A DNA stretch of 8,738 bases from Methyloceanibacter sp. (GTDB taxonomy: Bacteria; Pseudomonadota; Alphaproteobacteria; Rhizobiales; Methyloligellaceae): the NCBI GenBank assembly GCA_022865725.1, contig JALHTP010000126.1, forward strand, positions 1-8,738, written 5' to 3'. Position numbers and translations under genes: made by a program. Below the pieces are notes generated by a model. The model saw nothing but the letters and a program-made list of their open reading frames with translations. It was not told the DNA's origin and did not search any database. Each line of letters begins with the position of its first letter. The stretch's first letter is position 1. Positions 1 to 7,287 of this stretch are shown here, one piece after another.

Positions 1-2080
<2,080 letters not shown>

Positions 2081-2086
2081 ATTTCG

Positions 2087-2091
2087 CTCCT
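2087..2091 (-). promoter_or_regulatory. katG ribosome binding site (AGGAG)
   Basis: On the - strand AGGAG is followed by six nucleotides and then the ATG at 2080. It overlaps the in-frame TAG at 2090-2092. Together they fix the katG start ten codons upstream of the alternative ATG at 2050. Confidence 0.8.
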
Positions 2092-2161
2092 AGCAAAAAC
2101 ATGGGATCGCCGAGAGTGGGGAACTTGAGTGCGGTGCGGAATAAGCGCAAGTCGTATTTGC

Positions 2162-2188
2162 CTATCGGCACGATAATAAAAGCTTATC
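2162..2188 (-). promoter_or_regulatory. Candidate OxyR-type operator upstream of katG
   Basis: Read on the + strand, CTAT (2162-2165), ATAA (2173-2176) and TTAT (2184-2187) are each separated by exactly 7 nt. This is the spacing of the OxyR pattern ATAG-N7-CTAT-N7-ATAG-N7-CTAT; three of four elements are present with 10 of 12 bases matching, and the fourth (2151-2154) is not recognisable. The core is a perfect inverted repeat GATAA-N7-TTATC (2172-2188), which also fits the LysR-family T-N11-A rule. A second perfect inverted repeat, TATCG-GCA-CGATA, covers 2163-2175. The site lies 82-108 nt upstream of the katG start, and peroxide-responsive OxyR is a known activator of katG. A possible weak promoter is -35 GATAGG (2161-2166) with -10 TATTCC (2138-2143), spacer 17. 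No oxyR gene is in the window. Confidence 0.5.
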
Positions 2189-2209
2189 ATACCGGGGAGG
2201 GCAGATCGA

Positions 2210-3136
2210 TCAGCCGCCGATGAAGGCCTTGATCAGCTGGAGCGTCAATTCGGGCTGCTCTTCCTGCGGCATGTGCCCGCAATCCTCGACCAGCCGCAAG
2301 GTTGAGTTGGGCAAGGTCCGCCTGAGCCGGAGCCCCACCTCAAGCGGCACGATGCGGTCGTGATCGCACCAGAGGATCAGCGTCGGCAGCTCGATCGTCT
2401 TGTAGCGCTCCGACAGCTCGGCGATACCGTCCGGCATGATCTGGCGCGCGCTATGGATGATGGCGTGCTTGCCGGCCGCGGTCTTGAGCGGTGCGGCATA
2501 GATCTCGACCTCCTCGGGATCGATCTTGCTGTCGTCCAGATAGGCGATCCTTAGCGCGACGCGGGTCTGCACCGAGGGCGGCACCATGCGCACGCCGAGC
2601 TGCGAGACGAGAGGCACGTCGAGCAGGCGGAAGAACACCGGGATGTGCTGCGGATAGGCGATCGTGTCGAGCAGCACGAGCCTCGAGATGCGGCCCTCGA
2701 GCCGCCGATTGGCTTCGAGCGCAAGCAACAGCGCAATCCCGCCGCCGAAGGAGTGCCCGACCAGCGTCAGGTTGCGGAGGTCCTTGTCCTCGATGAGCTG
2801 CGCCAGCAGCTCCGCCTGATCGAACACCGAATAACGCCCGTCGAACGGCTTGTCCGACTGGCCGAAGCCCTTGAGGTCGACGGCGATGACTCTATGGGTC
2901 TTGGCCAGCTCGGGCGCGACGTGCCGCCACGTAAAGGTGCTCGCGCCGAAGCCGTGGATCAGGAGGAGAGGGGGCCCGTTGCCCTCCTCTTGATAATACA
3001 GCTTGACCGGAGCCTCGATCGGCCCAAGCCGGGCATAAGGCCCATCAGCCGCATCGCCCGCGCTGAGCCCGCATGAGCCGAGCGCAAGGGCGATTGCCGC
3101 AAGGCCGAGCGTCGCCCTCAGCTCTCTCTTGACCAT
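2210..3136 (-). CDS. Alpha/beta-hydrolase fold protein, probable lipoprotein
   Basis: 308-aa serine hydrolase of the alpha/beta fold; its substrate cannot be told from sequence. The N-terminus has basic residues, a hydrophobic stretch (about 9-20) and a lipobox-like LGSC ending at Cys22, so it is probably exported and lipid-anchored. The fold begins near residue 45. HGFG (61-64) gives the oxyanion-hole loop, DLKGFGQSD (87-95) is typical of the family, GHSFGG (127-132) is the nucleophile elbow with Ser129, and Asp260 (DHDRIVP) and His288 (CGHMP) complete the triad. Residues about 160-225 are the variable cap that sets substrate choice. The start is supported by GAGGG 4 nt before the ATG. The gene is divergent from mraZ and 129 bp upstream of katG on the same strand. 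Relatives are annotated as esterases, haloperoxidase-like or C-C hydrolases, but none of these names is justified here. Confidence 0.9.
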   Translation of the reverse strand: MVKRELRATLGLAAIALALGSCGLSAGDAADGPYARLGPIEAPVKLYYQEEGNGPPLLLIHGFGASTFTWRHVAPELAKTHRVIAVDLKGFGQSDKPFDGRYSVFDQAELLAQLIEDKDLRNLTLVGHSFGGGIALLLALEANRRLEGRISRLVLLDTIAYPQHIPVFFRLLDVPLVSQLGVRMVPPSVQTRVALRIAYLDDSKIDPEEVEIYAAPLKTAAGKHAIIHSARQIMPDGIAELSERYKTIELPTLILWCDHDRIVPLEVGLRLRRTLPNSTLRLVEDCGHMPQEEQPELTLQLIKAFIGG

Positions 3137-3334
3137 GTACCCTCAGACCCGCGGTCCGCTGCGGCCCTTTCGAAGCGGCCCCCGCGAATCAGCGGAACGC
3201 TTCAACCCCCTTCGACGTGTCGTTGTACCCTGCTTCGCCCGGAAGCGGCAATCTTGCCGGTTAACCAAAAGTGAAGACTGCGGCGGCACTTTAGCGGCGG
3301 TTTCCCGTGCATGAATAAGCATCGCTCGGCTCTT
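3137..3334. other. Hydrolase-side half of the divergent intergenic region
   Basis: No gene is supported here. The stretch contains the hydrolase leader, including an inverted repeat TCCGCTG (3155-3161) / CAGCGGA (3190-3196) around a direct repeat of GCGGCCC (3161-3167 and 3175-3181), plus a GGTTAACC palindrome near 3259-3266. No tRNA-like fold or insertion-sequence end was seen. Confidence 0.5.
3222..3251 (-). promoter_or_regulatory. Possible promoter of the hydrolase gene
   Basis: On the - strand TTGCCG (3246-3251) is followed after 18 nt by TACAAC (3222-3227), about 85 nt upstream of the hydrolase ATG. This is a weak sigma70-like match found by eye in GC-rich DNA. It is the best candidate I see for this gene. 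Confidence 0.25.
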
Positions 3335-3379
3335 TCCATTGACGCCCATAAAATCCCATGCTATCCCATAAATGCCCGT
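3335..3379. promoter_or_regulatory. MraZ-box array, five pentamers at 10-bp period
   Basis: TCCAT (3335), CCCAT (3345), CCCAT (3355), CCCAT (3365) and CCCGT (3375) recur at exactly 10-bp steps; the middle three are identical. On the opposite strand the core reads ATGGG with 5-nt spacers. MraZ of Escherichia coli is known to bind TGGGN repeats separated by 5 nt in front of its own operon, so unit and period both match. The array sits 143-187 bp upstream of the mraZ ATG and covers a candidate promoter, which fits autorepression of the dcw cluster. The repeats read TGGG on the strand opposite to mraZ, whereas I recall the E. coli repeats being on the coding strand. Confidence 0.75.
3339..3367 (+). 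promoter_or_regulatory. Candidate dcw operon promoter (Pmra)
   Basis: TTGACG (3339-3344) is a near-consensus -35. After 17 nt comes TATCCC (3362-3367), or after 16 nt CTATCC, either acceptable as a weak alphaproteobacterial -10. Transcription would start near 3374, giving a leader of about 148 nt before mraZ. Both hexamers lie inside the MraZ repeat array, so bound MraZ would block RNA polymerase. Confidence 0.5.
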
Positions 3380-3460
3380 TCGGTGAGTAAGTGGGGGAGG
3401 TTGGCCGCGCTCCTTTAGAGGCCACGGGGGGATCTGCGCCACCTCTCCCACCATTTTTCG
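3374..3460 (+). ncRNA. Candidate leader-derived small RNA of the mraZ 5' UTR
   Basis: If transcription starts near 3374 and stops at the T-run at 3454-3458, a short RNA of about 85 nt would be made from the dcw leader. Precedent: in Rhodobacter sphaeroides the dcw cluster is preceded by an extended 5' leader that yields the abundant sRNA UpsM by partial termination before mraZ. The similarity here is in position and architecture only. I cannot claim sequence homology, and the start site is inferred from the promoter guess. Confidence 0.35.
3391..3458 (+). terminator. Terminator-like hairpin in the mraZ leader (possible attenuator)
   Basis: GTGGGGGAGGT (3391-3401) pairs with ACCTCTCCCAC (3441-3451): 11 bp with a single G-U wobble. 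Five T's follow at 3454-3458. The loop can form a second hairpin, TGGCC (3402-3406) with GGCCA (3420-3424). The hairpin lies between the candidate promoter and mraZ, so it would act as a partial or conditional terminator, since the essential genes downstream must be read. The T-run is short and the loop between the outer arms is long (39 nt), so a purely structural role is also possible. Confidence 0.45.
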
Positions 3461-3512
3461 GCGGGGCTGCACCTAAAGCTCTTGAAGTCGTTCCGCGTCG
3501 GCTCTGGTGCGT

Positions 3513-3521
3513 GAGGGGGAG
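3513..3521 (+). promoter_or_regulatory. mraZ ribosome binding site deciding the ATG start
   Basis: The purine run GAGGGGGAG directly precedes ATG 3522, with GAGG five nt from it. The alternative in-frame GTG at 3507 would place this run inside the coding region and add MREGE, which is not typical of MraZ. Confidence 0.6.
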
Positions 3522-4004
3522 ATGGACCAGTTTGTGTCGGCATTCACCAATAAGATCGACACCAAAGGCCGCGTTTCGGTCCCGGCTTCTTTCCGCACGA
3601 TTCTCGCCAAAGACGGCCTCGACGGCATCTACTGCTATCCTTCTCTCGACGCGCCCGCGCTCGACGCCGGCGGCCAGCGCCTGGTCGACAAGATCAACGC
3701 CCTCGTCGAGGACCTCGCACCTTATTCCGACGAGAAAGACCAACTGGCGACCGCTCTGTTCGGCACCAGCGAGATCCTTTCCATCGATCAGGACGGACGC
3801 ACCATTCTCCCTGAACGCTTGCGCGAGCATGCCGGCATCTCCACGCACATCACTTTTGTCGGGCTTGGCGAGAAGTTTCAGATGTGGGAGCCGAAGCGTT
3901 TCGAAACGCATCTCGCGGGGGCGCGCCAGAAAGTGCGCGACCTACGCAAACTACTCGGCGCGGGGCGTCGCGGAAGCGGCGGGCCAGAGGGAGCACGGGA
4001 ATGA
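3522..4004 (+). CDS. mraZ: Transcriptional regulator MraZ
   Basis: 160-aa DNA-binding protein that heads the dcw cluster. MraZ proteins form ring-shaped oligomers that bind tandem repeats and repress their own operon. Two SpoVT-AbrB-type half-domains are visible. The first, near residues 4-50, carries the DTKGRVSVPASFR motif (13-25). The second, near 83-130, carries DQDGRTILPERLR (89-101). The DxKGR and DxxGR pair is diagnostic. The tail is basic (RQKVRDLRKLL) and then Gly/Arg-rich. The start at 3522 gives the usual N-terminus MDQFVSAFTNKID and has a purine-rich ribosome binding site; a GTG at 3507 is possible but unlikely. The stop TGA overlaps the rsmH start as ATGA. A repeat array of MraZ-box type lies upstream. 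Confidence 0.95.
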   Translation: MDQFVSAFTNKIDTKGRVSVPASFRTILAKDGLDGIYCYPSLDAPALDAGGQRLVDKINALVEDLAPYSDEKDQLATALFGTSEILSIDQDGRTILPERLREHAGISTHITFVGLGEKFQMWEPKRFETHLAGARQKVRDLRKLLGAGRRGSGGPEGARE

Positions 4005-5029
4005 TGGCGGGTCGCGGCAGCACGGCTGCCGCCGGCGGACCGGCCCGCCACATTCCCGTGATGCTCTCCGAGGTGCTGGCGGCGCTTGAGCCGAAGGACA
4101 GCCAGACCATCGTCGACGGGACGTTCGGGGCCGGCGGCTACAGCCGGGCCATCCTCGACCGGGCAAACTGCAAGATCATCGCCATCGACCGCGATCCGGA
4201 AGCCTTTCGCCTGAGCGGCCAGCTTGCGGAAGACTATCCAGGGCGATTGCTGGCCGTGCTCGGCCGCTATAGCGAGATGGAAGCGCTCGCCGCGAGCGAA
4301 GGCTTCGCCGCGGTCGACGGCGTGACGCTCGATCTCGGCGTCTCCTCCATGCAGCTCGACGAGCCTGCCCGCGGCTTCTCCTTCATGCAGGAGGGCCCCC
4401 TCGACATGCGCATGGGGCAGGGGGGCCCTACTGCGAGCGACATCGTCAACGCCCTGAGCGAGCAAGAGCTCGCCGAGATCCTCTTCAAGCTCGGCGAGGA
4501 GCGGCGCGCACGCGCCATCGCCAAGGCCATCGTGGCGCGGCGCGCCGAAGCGCCGATCACCACGACGGCCGAGCTTGCCGCCATCGTGGAACGCGTGCTC
4601 GGCCGTAAGCACGACGATAAGAAGCACCCCGCCACCCGCACCTTCCAGGGCCTCCGCCTCTATCTCAACGATGAGCTTGACGAGCTTGCCAAGGGCCTGT
4701 CAGCCGCCGAGCGCCTGCTCAGGGCCGGCGGGCGTCTTGCCGTCGTCACTTTCCATTCGCTCGAGGACCGGATCGCCAAGCGTTTCTTCTTGAGCCGCAG
4801 CGAGCCTCCGCCGCGTGCCTCGCGCCATCTGCCGGAGGCGGCAGGCGAAATATTTGCCCCGAGCTTCCGGCTTCTTAACCGGCGTCCGTTAGAACCGAAT
4901 CAGGCCGAGATCAGACGGAATCCTCGTGCCCGCTCGGCCCGCCTCAGGGCCGCCGAACGCACCGAGGCTCCCGCGCATCCTCTCGACCTGGCCGCGCTCG
5001 GGGTGCCGCGGCTTGGCTTTTGCATGTGA
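4001..5029 (+). CDS. rsmH: 16S rRNA (cytosine(1402)-N4)-methyltransferase RsmH
   Basis: 342-aa cytoplasmic SAM-dependent enzyme (formerly MraW) that methylates N4 of C1402 in the decoding centre of 16S rRNA. The family landmarks appear in order: HIPVMLSEVL (17-26), the SAM-binding loop DGTFGAGGYS (39-48), IDRDPEA (62-68), LDLGVSSMQLD (110-120) followed by GFSF and GPLDMRM (132-138), LNDELDEL (222-229), and VTFHSLEDR around residues 249-257. Length is normal for the family. The start at 4001 overlaps the mraZ stop (ATGA) and has AGAGGGAG (3986-3993) 7 nt upstream; the frame is open back to 3884, but that would add 39 unrelated residues encoded inside mraZ. ATGs occur at 4001 and 4004, and either could be used. 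Translation is probably coupled to mraZ. Confidence 0.97.
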   Translation: MMAGRGSTAAAGGPARHIPVMLSEVLAALEPKDSQTIVDGTFGAGGYSRAILDRANCKIIAIDRDPEAFRLSGQLAEDYPGRLLAVLGRYSEMEALAASEGFAAVDGVTLDLGVSSMQLDEPARGFSFMQEGPLDMRMGQGGPTASDIVNALSEQELAEILFKLGEERRARAIAKAIVARRAEAPITTTAELAAIVERVLGRKHDDKKHPATRTFQGLRLYLNDELDELAKGLSAAERLLRAGGRLAVVTFHSLEDRIAKRFFLSRSEPPPRASRHLPEAAGEIFAPSFRLLNRRPLEPNQAEIRRNPRARSARLRAAERTEAPAHPLDLAALGVPRLGFCM

Positions 5030-5057
5030 AGATCGGCTTCAGTTCGCGAGTTCCAAA

Positions 5058-5519
5058 ATGCTGCGTTTCGTCAATATCTGTCTCGTCCTCGGCCTCGTCG
5101 CGCTGGCTTATGTCATCTATCAGATGAAATACGAGTCGCGCGCCCTTGACGCCGAGATCGCCACCCTCGGCAAACAGATCGACGAGGAGCGCGATGCGCT
5201 CGCCGTGCTGCGCGCCGAATGGAGCCTGCTCAATCGCCCTGAACGCATCGAGCGGCTCGCCCAGAAATATCTGAAGCTCGCGCCGGCGAAGCCCGCTCAG
5301 CTCGTCACCATCGACACGGTGTCCGACCGCGATTTCGACCGCACCCGCTTGGAGGCTCCCGCGCCTGCCGTAGCGGAAGCCACGGCGCCGAAGCCGGTCA
5401 AATCGGCCGGCAAGAAACCGGCGTCCGTCGCCAACGTGCCTGCGGCGGAGACGGCGCCGGCTTCCGCGCCATGGCCTGAAGCGGAAATCGTGACGCCGGT
5501 TCAAGCCTCTGCCCAGTAA
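5058..5519 (+). CDS. ftsL: Cell division protein FtsL
   Basis: 153-aa bitopic inner-membrane protein of the divisome. FtsL pairs with FtsB through a periplasmic coiled coil and helps activate FtsW-FtsI. A short cytoplasmic tail is followed by one membrane helix (about residues 4-22), a Leu/Glu-rich coiled coil (about 27-58), and the block EWSLLNRPERIERLAQKYLKL (54-74) that typifies alphaproteobacterial FtsL. The last 55 or so residues are Ala/Pro-rich and look disordered. The ATG at 5058 lies 28 nt after the rsmH stop and gives a compact N-terminus (MLRFVNICL). The frame is open further upstream, into rsmH, but that part has no FtsL character. Only a weak GCGAG-like ribosome binding site precedes the ATG, so coupling to rsmH is likely. 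Confidence 0.9.
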   Translation: MLRFVNICLVLGLVALAYVIYQMKYESRALDAEIATLGKQIDEERDALAVLRAEWSLLNRPERIERLAQKYLKLAPAKPAQLVTIDTVSDRDFDRTRLEAPAPAVAEATAPKPVKSAGKKPASVANVPAAETAPASAPWPEAEIVTPVQASAQ

Positions 5520-5532
5520 CCCGCCAAGCTCC

Positions 5533-7209
5533 GTGTCCGACACCGCCAGACCAGATGCCGCCACAGCCCGCGCCGAGCGGGCCTATCTTGCGCGCAGCCG
5601 CTACAGGTTCCGCCTCGCCTGTCTCGGCTTCGCGCTGGCCTTTCTGATGATCGGCGGCCGCCTCGTGACGCTCGGCTTCGCCGGCACCGGGCCCTCCCCG
5701 GGCGGGCTCTACGACATTTCCTCGACCGTGCATCGTCCCGACATTGTCGATCGGACCGGAAGGCTGCTTGCCACCGACATCAAGGGCGCGACGCTTTACG
5801 CCGATCCGGCGCGCGTGATCGACCAGGACGAGCTGGTCGAGCAGGTGACGAGCGTGCTGTCCGACGTCAATGCCAAGGCGCTCCGCGCCAAGCTCAAGGC
5901 CGGCGGCCGCTTCGTCCGCATCAAGCGCGAGCTGACCCCGAAGCAGCAGGAGGAGATCCACGAGCTTGGGCTCCCCGGTCTCGCCTTCATCGAGGAATAT
6001 CGCCGCGTCTATCCGATGGGCGCCACCGCCAGCCACGTCGTCGGCCTGGTCGACGTGGACAATAAGGGCCTCGCCGGCATCGAGAAATTCATCGACGATA
6101 ATCCGCAGCTCACCATGAGCGGCGACGAGGCGGTGACGATCTCACTCGATCTCGGCGTGCAGCATGTGCTGCGCGAGGAGCTTGGCCGTGCGGTCAAGAC
6201 CTATCGCGCCAAGGCCGCGGCCGGGATCGTCATCGATGTGCATTCCGGCGAGGTGCTGGCGCTCGCCTCGCTTCCTGACTACGACCCCAATCGCCGCGAG
6301 CAGGCGCTCGACAAGGACCGGCTGAACCGCATCTCCTCCGGCGTCTACGAGATGGGCTCGGTGTTCAAGGTGTTCACCGTCGCGGGCGTCCTCGACTCGG
6401 GGCTCGCTTCGATGCGTTCGAGCTACGACGCCTCGAGCCCGATCCATTATGCCTCCTTCACCATCGACGACTTCCACGGCCAGCATCGGCGCTTGAGCGT
6501 GCCCGAGGTCTTCACCTACTCCTCGAATATCGGCGCGGCGAAGATGGCGCTGCAGATGGGCGTCGACCGCCACCGCGCCTTTCTCAAGAAGCTCGGCCTG
6601 ATGACCAGGGTCCCGACCGAGCTCGGCGAGAGCGCCGCCCCGATCATCCCGGCGCATTGGCAAAAGCTGAACACCATGACCATCGCCTTCGGCCACGGCA
6701 TGTCGGTGACGCCGCTTCAGCTTGCCGCCTCCACGCTGCCTCTCGTCAATGGCGGGATCGCCGTCACCCCCACCTTCCTGCCGCGCTCGCGCGAGGACGG
6801 CATGAGCGGCGGCCAGAGGGTGCTGAAGCGTGACACCAGCACCGCGATGCTGAAGCTGATGCGCCTGAATGTGCTGAAAGGCACCGCCAAGCGCGCCAAT
6901 GCCGACGGCTATCGCGTCGGCGGCAAGACCGGCACGGCCGAGAAGGTGGTCGGCGGCCGCTATTCGACCTCGGCGCTCCTGACGAGCTTCCTTGCCGCTT
7001 TCCCCACCGACGCCCCGGAATATGTCGTCCTCGTCATGCTGGACGAGCCGCAGCGTGTGGCGGAATCGAGCAATCAGGCGACGGCCGGCGTCAATGCCGC
7101 GCCCACGGCCGGCAAGATCATCGAGCGGATTGCGCCCATCCTCGGCGTGGCGCCGCGGCTCGAGGACGAGCAGCGCAAGTTTGACGCCAAGGTACTCGCC
7201 TCCTATTAA
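5533..7209 (+). CDS. ftsI: Septal peptidoglycan transpeptidase FtsI (PBP3)
   Basis: 558-aa class B penicillin-binding protein that crosslinks septal peptidoglycan as partner of the glycosyltransferase FtsW. It has a cytoplasmic tail, one membrane anchor (about 26-49), a PBP-dimerisation or pedestal domain (about 55-210, with DRTGRLLATD near its start), and a transpeptidase domain (about 230-540). Catalytic motifs are complete: SVFK with nucleophile Ser276 and Lys279, SSN (330-332), and KTGT (465-468). The length is slightly short for alphaproteobacterial FtsI but nothing essential is missing. The start is a GTG, 13 nt after the ftsL stop. No in-frame ATG or GTG was found in the short stretch between the ftsL end and this codon, and the first obvious downstream Met (residue 39) is inside the membrane helix. 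No clear Shine-Dalgarno precedes it, which suggests coupling to ftsL. Confidence 0.96.
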   Translation: MSDTARPDAATARAERAYLARSRYRFRLACLGFALAFLMIGGRLVTLGFAGTGPSPGGLYDISSTVHRPDIVDRTGRLLATDIKGATLYADPARVIDQDELVEQVTSVLSDVNAKALRAKLKAGGRFVRIKRELTPKQQEEIHELGLPGLAFIEEYRRVYPMGATASHVVGLVDVDNKGLAGIEKFIDDNPQLTMSGDEAVTISLDLGVQHVLREELGRAVKTYRAKAAAGIVIDVHSGEVLALASLPDYDPNRREQALDKDRLNRISSGVYEMGSVFKVFTVAGVLDSGLASMRSSYDASSPIHYASFTIDDFHGQHRRLSVPEVFTYSSNIGAAKMALQMGVDRHRAFLKKLGLMTRVPTELGESAAPIIPAHWQKLNTMTIAFGHGMSVTPLQLAASTLPLVNGGIAVTPTFLPRSREDGMSGGQRVLKRDTSTAMLKLMRLNVLKGTAKRANADGYRVGGKTGTAEKVVGGRYSTSALLTSFLAAFPTDAPEYVVLVMLDEPQRVAESSNQATAGVNAAPTAGKIIERIAPILGVAPRLEDEQRKFDAKVLASY

Positions 7210-7240
7210 AAGACGCCCGCCCATCAAGGGGTTGGCCGGG

Positions 7241-7257
7241 TCCTTGAGCTTCAAGGA
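7241..7257 (+). repeat. Short hairpin between ftsI and murE
   Basis: TCCTTGA-GCT-TCAAGGA is a perfect 7-bp inverted repeat with a 3-nt loop in the 78-bp gap. There is no T-run after it, so it is not a standard intrinsic terminator. It may be a pause, a processing site or chance. Confidence 0.4.
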
Positions 7258-7287
7258 AACGCCGCTTTTCGGGGCGCATGTGGGACG

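Noticed and set aside
2172..2188. Transcription terminator after the hydrolase gene
   Set aside because: GATAA-N7-TTATC has only a 5-bp AT-rich stem and no following T-run, so it fits a protein-binding palindrome better than an intrinsic terminator.
3507..3521. GTG start for mraZ five codons upstream
   Set aside because: It would place the purine-rich ribosome binding site inside the coding region and add residues not seen in typical MraZ N-termini.
3301..3521. Small gene or tRNA in the mraZ upstream region
   Set aside because: Short open frames here have no ribosome binding site or recognisable product, and no cloverleaf is apparent. The repeats and hairpin explain the non-random sequence.
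3884..4000. Longer rsmH start inside mraZ
   Set aside because: The 39 extra residues are an out-of-frame reading of the mraZ end and lack RsmH character. The ATGA overlap with a good ribosome binding site at 4001 is the usual arrangement.
4926..5057. Longer ftsL start inside rsmH
   Set aside because: The added residues are an out-of-frame reading of the rsmH C-terminus. FtsL normally has a short cytoplasmic tail before its membrane helix.
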